A DNA stretch of 54,857 bases from assembly GCA_030066195.1 (NCBI GenBank), contig JASJCB010000030.1:1-54857 (forward strand), read 5' to 3'. The stretch's first letter is position 1. Each line of letters opens with the position of its first letter. The notes below the pieces were generated by a model. It had not been told where the DNA came from. It saw only the letters and a list, made by a program, of their open reading frames with translations, and did not search any database. This document shows, piece by piece, positions 25,114-34,668 of this stretch. Source of the stretch: Acidobacteriota bacterium. Lineage in GTDB: Bacteria > Acidobacteriota > Holophagae > Acanthopleuribacterales > Acanthopleuribacteraceae. The position numbers and the translations under genes were made by a program.

Positions 25114-26085
25114 TTATTCGATAATATCATCCATCTCCAGCAACACTTCCTCATTTAGTTTAATTTTGGCGGGCTCCGCTTTCAACTTATTTACTATTTT
25201 TAGAACACTGGAGGGCGGACGCAAGTTAGAGCCCCTTAATTGCCAATTGCTTTCCCGGGTCTCCAGGACAATATCCGCCGCCTGTTCACCCATACTGTAG
25301 TGATCGGGAAAGACCCCGAAATGGCCTAATTCGATGAGGTTGCGAACACTGACCAGGATCGGTTTCCGGCACCTTTGCAGTACGGGGACCCAAGCGCGTC
25401 TGACGTTTTTATCGGTTAGCACGGTACTGTCGTTCAGTATCCACAAGGCGTCTATCTTTTCTTTGCGAAGCAGTTGCTGCAACGCCTTTTTGATGGTCCG
25501 GGGCTCCAGATCCTCCTTTTCCAGACGGCTGCCCACCAGGACGATATCTTCCGCGAGACAGTCTTTCTTCTGGTCGAGAAAGAAGGATTCCAGCTTGGAA
25601 CTGTAGACCGCCCCGACTCGCCTGATGGGAGCCTGGACCAGGGCGCGCAGGTGCAGAAGACTTGTTATGCCGGGCACCTCGTAGGCTATACCCATCGTGT
25701 TCTTCAGATTGGGAAGGTAGCTGTCCACGTACAGGGTCATCAAAACGATTGCGGGTGGGAAGGAATGGTCATCCGATTGTTTTCTCTGATAATTGCGATA
25801 AAGGGCCACCGTGGTGTTTTCCATCAGGACGACCATGCTGGGTTGAATTCGGTCGATCTGGTCGCCGATATCATCCGGCGAGGTGTTGCCGTCAACGATA
25901 TACTTCCGGAGGTTCAAGCTTCCTTCCAGAGCCGCGGTAATGCCGTTGTACGCATCATCGAAATACTTGGAAGAGGGACGGAAGACGAGCAATGTGTCGG
26001 CTTCCCGCGGACCCGCCCACAGCCCCGTTGCGCAGGTCGCAAGGGCAAAGATAACCATCGAATTTCTGATTTCGACTGAAATCAT
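25114..26085 (-). CDS. ABC-type substrate-binding protein (PF04392-like)
   Basis: 323 aa from ATG 26085, chosen because GAGGAG lies 9 nt before it and a signal peptide then starts at once (MISVEIRNSMVIFALATCATG). Blocks such as LVFRPSSKYFDDAYNGITAAL, RRVGAVYSSKLESFFL, IDALWILNDSTVLTD, GHFGVFPDHYSMGEQAADIVLE are typical of the TrpX/ABC_sub_bind family. First gene of the putative sensory operon ending in the kinase; 142 bp separate it from the next gene. No transporter partner. Confidence 0.85.
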   Translation of the reverse strand: MISVEIRNSMVIFALATCATGLWAGPREADTLLVFRPSSKYFDDAYNGITAALEGSLNLRKYIVDGNTSPDDIGDQIDRIQPSMVVLMENTTVALYRNYQRKQSDDHSFPPAIVLMTLYVDSYLPNLKNTMGIAYEVPGITSLLHLRALVQAPIRRVGAVYSSKLESFFLDQKKDCLAEDIVLVGSRLEKEDLEPRTIKKALQQLLRKEKIDALWILNDSTVLTDKNVRRAWVPVLQRCRKPILVSVRNLIELGHFGVFPDHYSMGEQAADIVLETRESNWQLRGSNLRPPSSVLKIVNKLKAEPAKIKLNEEVLLEMDDIIE

Positions 26086-26300
26086 GGGGGTGAACTCCTC
26101 ATATATCGGCACATGGCTATCCGTGGATACATCAATGGATTGAAAGAATTACCATCTTCAATCTTATCTGTACATACGCATACACTCATTAGTACAATTT
26201 CTCACACCCACTGCCGGTTATCCCGGACACAATAGATGCGATAGGCTCAAAATCCTGTTGCGGCTTTAATTTCGCCCGAGGATTCAGAGGAGGTCCTACC

Positions 26301-26507
26301 CTATATTATCGCTAATTTCAAATCACGGCACAGTTCAATTACTTCCGTTTCTCTTCGGGTGTCGAAATACAAAAATGCCCGGCCGCGCTCTTCGCGGGAA
26401 ACGGTGACGCTGAACAAGCCGTCCAAGGTAGGGGCCAGGGAATGCAGCAGGTTGATGCGGTCCGTGTCCGCAGCCACGATAATCAGGCCTTCCGAACCCA
26501 AAATCAC
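26301..26507 (-). CDS. Small ACT-like protein coupled to mltG
   Basis: 68 aa, GTG start overlapping the mltG stop (GTGA). Pattern: strand LIIVAADTDR, helix INLLHSLAPTLDG, strands LFSVTVS and RAFLYFDTRR, helix TEVIELCRDL, strand KLAII. This beta-alpha-beta-beta-alpha-beta order is ferredoxin/ACT-like and may correspond to DUF4911-type small proteins; ligand and role unknown. Confidence 0.65.
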   Translation of the reverse strand: MILGSEGLIIVAADTDRINLLHSLAPTLDGLFSVTVSREERGRAFLYFDTRRETEVIELCRDLKLAII

Positions 26508-27541
26508 CGGCCCTTGCGTCGATATTTGCGCACCGCCCGATTGTGCTCGGTCAAGGTACGGCTGAAATGGTGGAGCCCGTCATCCCTGGCCACGAAATAC
26601 AGATAGGGCGTATCGCCGGGCCGTAGGGCCGCCTCCAACGATCCCAAACCCGGGTTGGCGATGGGTCCGGGCGGCAACCCCTTTTTGACGTAGGTATTGT
26701 AAGGGTGATTACGGCGGATTTCACTGCGGTAGATCTTGCCGCGATAGACTCCGTCCAGCTTCAGGCTGTAGATAATCGTGGGATCGCACTGCAACAACAT
26801 GCCGCGTTTCAAGCGATTGTGGAACACCCCGGAAATGACGGGCCGCTCTTCGGGGGATGCCGATTCCTCTTCTACCAGGGAGGCCATCGCTACCCACTCG
26901 CGTAGCGACATACCCGCTTCCTCTCGTTCCGATTCCATGTCGGAGGCGTGTTCCAGGAACTGGTTGACCATGGCCTGAATGATCTCGGCCGGCGTGGCGC
27001 TTTCCGGAAAAGAGTAGGTTTCGGGAAACAGATACCCCTCCAGGTCCTCGGCCTTGGGATCCAGGTTCGATATCGGCGTGGGGTCGTTGACCAGGCGCAG
27101 AAAGGTCGCTTCATCGCCCCAGCGTTGCGCGCCCAACAGTTCGGCCGTTTGCCATTTGTCCAAACCCTCGGGCACCGTGACCCTGTGTAATTGAACCTTG
27201 CCCTGATCGAATAGTTCCAGCAGGGACCAGGTAGACGCTTTCTCCGGAAGTTGGTAGGTGCCGCGCTTAACCACCAGTTCCCGCTGCCGGACCGCCAGCG
27301 ACAAGCGCACGAATATCGGTTCGGGAGCCAGGTTCATGTCGGCCAGGTCTTCGAGGACATCGTTCAGGCCGGTGCCCGGATCGATGCTGAACTGTCGCGC
27401 CGTCTCGTCGATACTCCGCTCGCGGTAAACCTCACGGTCCACGTAATACAGGTACCCGCCGATCACGACCACATGCGATACAACCAGGAACAGGAAGAGA
27501 CGCTTCAGGTTTTCCTCCACACGTTTCTTTCCCTTTGACAA
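26504..27541 (-). CDS. mltG: Endolytic murein transglycosylase MltG
   Basis: 345 aa. One N-terminal membrane anchor (about 13-33), a LysM-like region, and the YceG domain: LEGYLFPETYSFP (168-180), MASLVEEES with catalytic E224, GMLLQCDPTIIYSL, NTYVKKGLPPGPIANPG. It cuts nascent glycan strands and sets their length. It overlaps the small gene downstream by four bases; no Holliday resolvase gene (ruvX) is next to it, unlike in many genomes. Confidence 0.95.
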   Translation of the reverse strand: MSKGKKRVEENLKRLFLFLVVSHVVVIGGYLYYVDREVYRERSIDETARQFSIDPGTGLNDVLEDLADMNLAPEPIFVRLSLAVRQRELVVKRGTYQLPEKASTWSLLELFDQGKVQLHRVTVPEGLDKWQTAELLGAQRWGDEATFLRLVNDPTPISNLDPKAEDLEGYLFPETYSFPESATPAEIIQAMVNQFLEHASDMESEREEAGMSLREWVAMASLVEEESASPEERPVISGVFHNRLKRGMLLQCDPTIIYSLKLDGVYRGKIYRSEIRRNHPYNTYVKKGLPPGPIANPGLGSLEAALRPGDTPYLYFVARDDGLHHFSRTLTEHNRAVRKYRRKGR

Positions 27542-27613
27542 GCCAAGCCCTCCGTTACAGGTCAGCCATATCTTAACCGCAAACCCGCTTCGGCGTCGGT
27601 AGTTTTGTAATGA

Positions 27614-29440
27614 TCAGGCAATTTCCGTTTGGGGCGGTTGGCCGGCGTTCATGAAAGCGCTCAGCCCGCTTTCAAAGGCGGCCTCGGTGGGAATCTGCTG
27701 GAAGTCTTTCATTTTCAAAAAGGAAAGATCGCCAGGCACTTGTTCCTGCAATTTGTTCCATGTTTCCTCGAAGGACATAATGCGCCCGAAACTGTCCTTG
27801 ATCTGAATACTATCCGGTGAAAAGATACAGCCGAAGACCCGGCGCTGAAATTTGATCACGATACAGCCGCGCAAGCCACGGTTCTCAGTGGACATGTGAC
27901 AACCGAACAGGCCCAGCACCGCCGTCCAGGGCACCCGCTGCATCTTCTTGCCGGGGATGCGCAACTCCAGGTGGGAAATGCCCACGTCGAACAATTCCAC
28001 ATTGACCACTTTTTCGATGCGAATTCTGTGGACCAGCCTGGTTTCTGCCTTGCTTGCCTTGCGTTTGCCGAAACAGGTTTTGATCAAACCCAGGGTTTCC
28101 GATTTGGGGTGGTTCCCGGCAATCCAAGCATAGATTTCCTTGAGGGCGGCGTAGTCGGGTTGTTGTTGGCGCACCAGGATCTCCGCCAGGCGCTCGTGGG
28201 AAGTAATGATATCTTCTTTCTCCACCTGGTTACTTTCACGCAGGTAGGGCAACAGCTTCAGTGCGTCTTTCACCAACTCCTGGCGAAGACTGATATTGAC
28301 CAGGTTCAACAGCGAGCGGCCCGGTACCGGAATACGCCGCAGCACCATCTCGTCCACAACGGTCAGAATCCGGTAGAAGTCATTGGTGGCCACGGCTTTT
28401 TTCAACAGGGCGGCGTAGCAACGCTCGACGACTTCCGTCTCGTCCTGGTGCCAGGCCAGGTTGATCATTTTGCCCAACTGGTCCATATCGGGATTGTGGT
28501 CCAGTAAATTGCTCAGCACATGGGTGGCCTCTTCATAACGCTCATCCCTGTAAAGCACCTCGGCCGCGGAGATCTGCTGGTTGACCAGTGATTCGGGATC
28601 GTCATCGACCACTTTCTCCTTGGGTGCAAAGAAGATGAATACCAGTGAAAAGATACCGGCTTCCATCAACACGGCGGTCAGGCTCTCGGGTCGGAACAAG
28701 GCCGCATAGGGACCGAACCAGGCATAAGCCAGAGCAATAGCGGTAAACCCCAGGCACAGGTAAAGGGTGGGAACTGCCGGTGTGAACTTGAATGAGGCGC
28801 CGAACCACGCCCGAACGGTGACGATCACGGAGGCGCCCGGAGAACTCAGCCAACCCACCCAGAGGAAGACGGTGACGGTCCACATCCAGGCAAAGACAGG
28901 AGCGGGCCACCAGGGCGCGGGCACCCGATCCTCCAGGAACACCCACAGGAAGCCGCTCAGTATAAAAAGTGCAAGCGCCAACTGTCTGTCATAGCGGTGC
29001 TCCAGGACGAAACCCATGAGCCACAGTGCGAGACAACCCGGAATTAAAATCAACAGGCTGCTCGGTGAAATGATGACGGAAAGCTTGCCTAAATTTCCCC
29101 GTGCCGACAATCGTTCCATGGGCAGCGATTGGGTGGTCATGGTTCGGTAGGCCTTGCGTACCTCCTCAGAAAAGATTCCGCGGTTTTCGGCGAGCCCCGC
29201 GATATCGGGGTCCTGGCGGACACTGACCAGGAAGTCGTTGTCCAAGGTACCCGACTGGTACTGCCGATCGACCGCTTCCCAAAAAGCGCGTTCCGTGCGT
29301 TCCAGGTCCGCCTGGTAATCGGCTGTCAGAGGAACGACGATCAGGGCATAGCCCAAAATAGACGCCGCGACCAGAATAAGGGAGGCCCAGGCAATGCCGC
29401 GCCTGTTTGTCTTCGTTTCTTCTGAGGGATAAAAAATCAT
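27614..29440 (-). CDS. Multi-span membrane protein with C-terminal TPR-like domain
   Basis: 608 aa from ATG 29440 (GGTGG 5 nt upstream; longer frame to 29452 possible). One membrane helix near the N-terminus, a soluble part of about 90 residues, then about five hydrophobic segments (SVIISPSSLLILIPGCLALW to AGIFSLVFIFFAP), and about 320 residues of helical repeats (SAAEVLYRDERYEEATHVLSNLL). It ends with a small beta-rich domain. No family recognised; probably a lineage-specific envelope protein. Confidence 0.8.
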   Translation of the reverse strand: MIFYPSEETKTNRRGIAWASLILVAASILGYALIVVPLTADYQADLERTERAFWEAVDRQYQSGTLDNDFLVSVRQDPDIAGLAENRGIFSEEVRKAYRTMTTQSLPMERLSARGNLGKLSVIISPSSLLILIPGCLALWLMGFVLEHRYDRQLALALFILSGFLWVFLEDRVPAPWWPAPVFAWMWTVTVFLWVGWLSSPGASVIVTVRAWFGASFKFTPAVPTLYLCLGFTAIALAYAWFGPYAALFRPESLTAVLMEAGIFSLVFIFFAPKEKVVDDDPESLVNQQISAAEVLYRDERYEEATHVLSNLLDHNPDMDQLGKMINLAWHQDETEVVERCYAALLKKAVATNDFYRILTVVDEMVLRRIPVPGRSLLNLVNISLRQELVKDALKLLPYLRESNQVEKEDIITSHERLAEILVRQQQPDYAALKEIYAWIAGNHPKSETLGLIKTCFGKRKASKAETRLVHRIRIEKVVNVELFDVGISHLELRIPGKKMQRVPWTAVLGLFGCHMSTENRGLRGCIVIKFQRRVFGCIFSPDSIQIKDSFGRIMSFEETWNKLQEQVPGDLSFLKMKDFQQIPTEAAFESGLSAFMNAGQPPQTEIA

Positions 29441-29536
29441 GAAGGCCACCAAGTCGATGCGAATAGCGATACCACTACTACACTTCTAAACTTAGACGCC
29501 TAAAAGAGATGATGCCAATGATATGCAACACAAAAT

Positions 29537-32500
29537 TCAAAAGCCGGCTCGGTAACGCGTGTTGAACCGGCGCTGCAGTTTCTCCTGCTCCGAGTCGCGT
29601 TTTCCCGGTAGCGGCGCAACCGTCTCGCCGGTCAGGGTATACAGGTCCATATCCTTGCACCAGCCGGCCAGATCCAACACGTAACGACGCGTAAAACCCG
29701 GCGCGGGCGGCGGCAGGTCTGCTTTGAAATCCAACTGCACTTCTTCACCGGGGCCGAAGACGGCCAGGACATGATCTCCCTTCGATACCAGGGGCAATAC
29801 GTTGCCGAAGCGGGTGTAAGCGCCCTCCATGTGACGCGTGTCCCAGAAGGTATCGCGCTTGCTGTAGTCGTATTGGGGCAGCATTTGCGGGCCGTTGGTC
29901 CGTTTGGCAAAACCGGGTCGCGTCAGTTCCGCCGCAACCAGCGGCAATTCCCTGCGGACGGCATCCGGGCACGGCTCGGTTTCGATCACCGAGATGCGGT
30001 CCCAGTAGACTTGCAGGTTGGTGGTGATGCGCAGGGCGACGGTTCCCTCGGGCAGCGGCGGCAGGGGAACGGTCATGCGGCGCGGCATGCCGGCGGGATA
30101 ACCCATGGCGGGCATGATCACATGTAAGCGGCCCTGAGGGTCGCGAGCTTCCAGTTTGGGGGCTCGGTAGGCGGCGCCGGCCTGCCAGGCGGCGAACATG
30201 GTCTGCGAATAGGGGTACTCCACCCATCCGTCGATCATCAGGGCGACTTGTCCCCGAATTTGATCCAGCGGCTTCTCGAAGACCAGCTCGGTCACCAGGT
30301 CCTCGGCCAGCAGGCCCAGGAAGCGCGTGTCCAGGGGACCGATTTCCTGCGCCCGGTGATCGGCCTCGGCAAGCCGCTCCAAGATACTGTTGCCGTGTGC
30401 GTCGGTTGCCGCGACAGGCAGGTGTTCATTGCGGTAGAACAAGGGCTTGCCGGAGGGAGGCGGACCTTCCAGGTGCATGCGCTCATCCAGGGCTATCTGC
30501 CGACCCTCGGGGATATCCCAGGCGATCAAAGCGGCCCGGTCCAGGTAACAGACCTCCTCCATGGGTTCGCCGATCTTGATCTTGAAGCGGCCGTCCTTGG
30601 GAGCCAGGGCGTCTTGCGGCATGAGGAAACGCTCGAAAGGTCGCGGAGCGGCGTAGGTGCCGCGCCCGGTGGCGAAGCCGATGCCGCCCACGCCCAGCAC
30701 ATCGCTGATGAAGCGGAAGCGTTTCCCGTCCCAGGCAAACATCACCGGGCAACTGGCCAATTGCCGCTGTGCCTCGGTGATGCCGTGTTGCTTGCCCGCT
30801 TCCAGGGCCTGCTCGGTTTGGAAGACGCCGTCGGACCAGGTCATGGCCACGAAATCGACGCGAGGTCGCCCGGCCAGACCCAGGCTGAGCGGTTGCAGGC
30901 TCTGACCCGGATCGTTGAAAGCCGGGAAACCGCTCGCCATGGTCCAGCTGGAACCCACGCGAACCGCAACCTCGGTGCCGATGCCCGATGCATTGGAGCG
31001 CATGCCGCCGGTTTGATCCTGCTTGCCGGAGAAGCCCAGCACGATGAAGGGATAGCGGCCCTTACCCGGCGCGTGGAAGCGAAGCGCCCCCGCTCGATCC
31101 ACCTCCAGCAAGCCGGGTCCGGCGCCGATATCAGCGGTCGTCAAAGGGGCCAGGGCAGCCGGTTCTTTGCCGTCCGCTTCGAAAAGCTTTTTACCCTCGG
31201 ACGTGATCACCGTCCAGCCCTTGGGATGATTGAAGACGATTTCCCAACGGCCGTCACCGTCGGCATCGATAACGCCCAGCCTGGGCGAGGCGGCGGGTTT
31301 TGTTCCGGTAGCAAGGTCGGTAGCGGCCCATTGGTTCTCGCTGTTGCGTTTCCAGACACGCAGGACGCCCGCGGGAGTCTGGGTCAGGATATCCAGCTCA
31401 CCGTTGCTGTCCAGGTCGGCGGTGATGCAGGCAACCGCTGCTTCCTTGCGAAAGGCGTCGAAGCCCTCGCCGGCGCGGTACTCCCACAGCCGGTCGTTGA
31501 TAAAGACCTCGTGGGGCGTGTTTTCCTTCAGCACGATCAGGTCTACATCGCGGTCGCCGTCAAGGTCGCCGAGCGCCGCGTTGCGGGCGGGTTTCCCGTC
31601 GCCGGCCAAACCGAATTCGGCGGCCAGGGGTCGCCAACTGCCGTCGCGATTGTTGTTGAAGAGTTCGGTGGGCCCGTCGCGATGAACCACCAACAGGTCC
31701 AAATCGCCGTCATGATCGGCATCTACCATGGCGCCGTCCACCGAATCGCCTTGTCCGCCCACGCCGGCCTGAGCCGTGATGTCCTGCCAACCCTCTGCCG
31801 TTTGCCGCCACAGGGCGTTGGGACCTTTGCGCAGCAGGTAGGCATCGGTCAAGCCGTCGTTGTCCGTATCGCCCCACAAAATACCGTTGACGCCGGTTAC
31901 CGAAGCCAGGGGATGTTTCGGGTCGTTGCGATAGGCGCCCTTGTCGTTGATCAGGACAGCGTTCTTGCCGTCGAGGAGGCCGGGAATGAAGACATCGGGA
32001 TCACCGTCGTGGTCGAAGTCGCACACGGAGATGGAAGCATGCTCCGGCGCCTTGCCGGAGAGCCATGCGATCGGTGCGTTGAACAAGGGACCCTCGGGTC
32101 GTTCGATCAACGGTGTTTCCAGGTCCAGGGTTTCCACCATGGCCTTGGGCCCCATGCGTGTGTACTTGAATTCAAACGCGTAGCCGCGAGGGTTGTTCTT
32201 CAGTCGCTGGAACTGTTTCACCATGTTCCGAGCCTCCTGGCGTTTCCCCTGCTGCTGCAAGGCGCGGAAGGCCCCATAGTAGGCGCTCTGGAAATAGGGG
32301 TCCAGTCGAATGGAGCGCCGGTACAGTTCCAAGGCGCGGGCGCCTTCCGAACGCCTGGCCAGGATCTGGGCGACCTGGTAATGGGCGAAGGCGTCACGCG
32401 GGTCCCGCTCGATGACCTTTTCGAAGTGGGGCATCGCCTCGTCCTCGCGTCCGGCGTAGATCAGCAGCAAACCCCGGCAATAATTGGCGCGGGCATCCTC

Positions 32501-32758
32501 GGGATCCTCGGCCAAAACGCGATCTAACAGAGCCATGGCGCGTGCTTCGTCACCATCGCCCTGCCGATTGAGCGTGGCAATGGCCAGGTTGGTCAGAAAT
32601 ACGGGCTGTTTGGGATGACGATCCACCAATTTCCCGAAAACCTCGGCCGCGGCTTCATACTCGAAACTTCCCATCAAGCCCACGCCGCGATTATTGTCGG
32701 CCAGATCTTGGGGACCGGGTTCCGAACCGAGCATCACAAACAGTAAAATCCACATCAT
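29537..32758 (-). CDS. Large TPR + FG-GAP (VCBS/ASPIC-like) repeat protein
   Basis: 1073 aa, ATG overlapping the stop of the nitrilase gene (ATGA). Signal-like start MMWILLFVMLG; TPR helices at about 20-190; then at least six calcium-binding FG-GAP-type loops (DFDHDGDPD, DTDNDGLTD, DADHDGDLD, DLDGDRDVD, DLDSNGELD, DADGDGRWE) in a beta-propeller, an ASPIC/UnbV-like section, and a beta-rich end (540-1073). Such proteins are common in Acidobacteria and Planctomycetes; exported, probably surface-associated. Function not known. Confidence 0.85.
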   Translation of the reverse strand: MMWILLFVMLGSEPGPQDLADNNRGVGLMGSFEYEAAAEVFGKLVDRHPKQPVFLTNLAIATLNRQGDGDEARAMALLDRVLAEDPEDARANYCRGLLLIYAGREDEAMPHFEKVIERDPRDAFAHYQVAQILARRSEGARALELYRRSIRLDPYFQSAYYGAFRALQQQGKRQEARNMVKQFQRLKNNPRGYAFEFKYTRMGPKAMVETLDLETPLIERPEGPLFNAPIAWLSGKAPEHASISVCDFDHDGDPDVFIPGLLDGKNAVLINDKGAYRNDPKHPLASVTGVNGILWGDTDNDGLTDAYLLRKGPNALWRQTAEGWQDITAQAGVGGQGDSVDGAMVDADHDGDLDLLVVHRDGPTELFNNNRDGSWRPLAAEFGLAGDGKPARNAALGDLDGDRDVDLIVLKENTPHEVFINDRLWEYRAGEGFDAFRKEAAVACITADLDSNGELDILTQTPAGVLRVWKRNSENQWAATDLATGTKPAASPRLGVIDADGDGRWEIVFNHPKGWTVITSEGKKLFEADGKEPAALAPLTTADIGAGPGLLEVDRAGALRFHAPGKGRYPFIVLGFSGKQDQTGGMRSNASGIGTEVAVRVGSSWTMASGFPAFNDPGQSLQPLSLGLAGRPRVDFVAMTWSDGVFQTEQALEAGKQHGITEAQRQLASCPVMFAWDGKRFRFISDVLGVGGIGFATGRGTYAAPRPFERFLMPQDALAPKDGRFKIKIGEPMEEVCYLDRAALIAWDIPEGRQIALDERMHLEGPPPSGKPLFYRNEHLPVAATDAHGNSILERLAEADHRAQEIGPLDTRFLGLLAEDLVTELVFEKPLDQIRGQVALMIDGWVEYPYSQTMFAAWQAGAAYRAPKLEARDPQGRLHVIMPAMGYPAGMPRRMTVPLPPLPEGTVALRITTNLQVYWDRISVIETEPCPDAVRRELPLVAAELTRPGFAKRTNGPQMLPQYDYSKRDTFWDTRHMEGAYTRFGNVLPLVSKGDHVLAVFGPGEEVQLDFKADLPPPAPGFTRRYVLDLAGWCKDMDLYTLTGETVAPLPGKRDSEQEKLQRRFNTRYRAGF

Positions 32759-33741
32759 GAATCGTTCCTCTCTTCCCTGGCTTTTTGAATGCGTTGGTTG
32801 TTGGCGTCGATGGAAATGGGGTGCGCGTCGGCGCGGGGCATGGCGGGTTGTGCGGCGTAGGGATGGACTTCGGCGCGGTAATGGGTGCGCATATCGTGAC
32901 CGCGACGACGCTGCCGCTCGGCGCGCAGGGTTTCCAGGTTGATCGGCGCTACCACTACCTTCTCGCCGGGACCGGGATCGGCGGCTGCCAGCACGCGGCC
33001 GTCATAATCCACCACCATGCTGCCGCCGGGCCAACTGAAGGGCGGGTAGCCCTTGAATTCGGCGCCCTGGTTGGCAGCGACCACATAAACCGTGTTTTCG
33101 GCGGCGCGCGCCCGGTTGAACAGGGTCCACCAATCCATGGGCGGGGTGGCGCCCCAGGGGTCCATATAGGCGGAAACCCGGTTGATGATTTCGGCCCCGT
33201 TGAAGGCAATCTGGCGGATGGTCTCGGGAAACAGCCAGTCGTAACAGATGGCGACGCCGATCTTACCGATTTCGGTATCCACCACGGGGAAGGGATCGTG
33301 GGGATAGTCGGCGAAGTCGTGGGGCGAAGCGTGGACCTCCCAGGGTATCCAGGGGTTGACCTTGCGGTATTTGGCCAGGATGCCGCTGGGGCCGATGAGC
33401 AGGGTGCTGTTGAAAACCACGTCGGGGAAATCGGGGTCCGCTTCCAGGAAAGTCCCGGTTTGAATAAAGCAGCCGTACTTGCGCGCCAGGAGTTCGTATC
33501 TTTGAGTGTACTCGTTGGGAACGGGTACGGCCAACTTCTGCCGCAGGGCGGAAACGGTTTCGTAAATTGGCGGCGTGTGGGCAAACTCCGGGAAAACCAA
33601 CAGACGCACGTCGAAAAAAGGTTCGTAACCGACAATCGTCTGCTCGATCATCTCGCTCATTCGCTTGACCCGATCGGGAATTTCGTCACGGGTCTGAGGA
33701 CTGGGGAAACAGGTCTGGCAGGCTGCGGCATAGAAAAGCAT
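32755..33741 (-). CDS. Carbon-nitrogen hydrolase (nitrilase superfamily)
   Basis: 328 aa from ATG 33741 (AGGTG upstream; a GTG at 33747 would add two residues). The Glu-Lys-Cys triad is E52 (LLVFPEFAHTP), K127 (KYRKVNPWIP) and C166 (AICYDWLFPET). It hydrolyses amides or nitriles; the long segment with MDPWGATPPMDWW and the Tyr/Trp-rich pocket do not tell the substrate. Promoter-proximal partner of the TPR/FG-GAP gene, with a 4-bp overlap. Confidence 0.9.
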   Translation of the reverse strand: MLFYAAACQTCFPSPQTRDEIPDRVKRMSEMIEQTIVGYEPFFDVRLLVFPEFAHTPPIYETVSALRQKLAVPVPNEYTQRYELLARKYGCFIQTGTFLEADPDFPDVVFNSTLLIGPSGILAKYRKVNPWIPWEVHASPHDFADYPHDPFPVVDTEIGKIGVAICYDWLFPETIRQIAFNGAEIINRVSAYMDPWGATPPMDWWTLFNRARAAENTVYVVAANQGAEFKGYPPFSWPGGSMVVDYDGRVLAAADPGPGEKVVVAPINLETLRAERQRRRGHDMRTHYRAEVHPYAAQPAMPRADAHPISIDANNQRIQKAREERNDS

Positions 33742-33909
33742 GGACACCTCGGGTGTGAATGGGTCGGGTAAGATGCAACATACTAGGAAGGCCGCAAGGC
33801 TGCAAGTTAAAAAGTACGAACCTCTCGGAGATTGAAAGAATCGACCCGGAAAACCGAAATGCGACTTTGCTCATGCTCCCACCATTCTTCGAAACAACCA
33901 CGCTTCAAG

Positions 33910-34420
33910 GCAACTTCTCAATAAGTTCGGGCAGGGGAATGGAGAAGTGCCGGCCATTGAATCAGCCGGGCGGCCGGGGTGGCGGCAACTTTTCCGCCGG
34001 CTTTTGAGGCACGGCCCGGGCACCGGGTAATTCGCGAGAGGATTATAATAGGCGGCCGGGGCGACGGCAACTTTTCTGCCGGTTTTTGAGGCGCGGCCCG
34101 GGCACCGGGTACTTCGCGAGAGAATTTTGGTAGGCGGCCGGGGCGACGGCAACTTTTCCGCCGGTTTTTGAGGCGCGGCCCGGGCACCGGGTACTTCGCG
34201 AGAGAATTTTGGTAGGCGGCCGGGGCGGCGGCAACTTTTCCGCCGATTTTTGAGGCGCGGCCCGGACACCGGGTACTTCGCGAGAGAATTTTGGTAGGCG
34301 GCCGGGGCGACGGCAACTTTTCCGCCGGTTTTTGCGGCGCGGCCCGGGCACCGGGTACTTATTGACAGGCCCCGATTCGGCACTTTTCCATTATCCTGCC
34401 GGAACTTATTGAGAAGTTGC
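33910..34420. repeat. 511-bp element: 82-bp tandem repeats inside 43-bp inverted repeats
   Basis: Arms at 33910-33952 and 34378-34420 are reverse complements at 39 of 43 positions (they begin and end with GCAACTTCTCAATAAGTTC). Between them, copies of an 82-bp unit begin at 33986, 34068, 34150, 34232 and 34314; the last is partial (to about 34361) and a fragment precedes the first. Units differ at only a few positions. No frame in it has a ribosome site or a known product; minus-strand frames simply repeat the unit. It lies in the gap between the nitrilase gene and lon. The rest of this gap (33742-33909, 34421-34668) shows no gene. Confidence 0.85.
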
Positions 34421-34668
34421 GCTTCAAGCTGTAATTGATCGCCAAAACCGAAAACCGGATTGTTTTCGGTCGCGGCAACAAAAAATCACCCCGGTCGATC
34501 CGGTCAAAAATACAACTAACTCTCCTTTCGATCGGGGTTGCGGAGGGGCTCTCCCGCGCCGAATCTCACCCCCGGCACTTGCCACTTGCAACTTGTCCCT
34601 TGCAATGTTGTAATGCAGAACCAATGCCGCACAAATAACAGAGCGCATTGAAAGGGAGAGACACGATC

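Noticed and set aside
30248..32527. A plus-strand frame of 759 codons
   Set aside because: Antisense shadow of the TPR/FG-GAP gene; low-complexity residues (A, G, Q, V) and no domain.
33871..34383. Repetitive minus-strand frames across the 82-bp array, or a CRISPR array
   Set aside because: Peptide repeats only mirror the DNA unit and there is no ribosome site. Units are directly adjacent without variable spacers, so it is not CRISPR.
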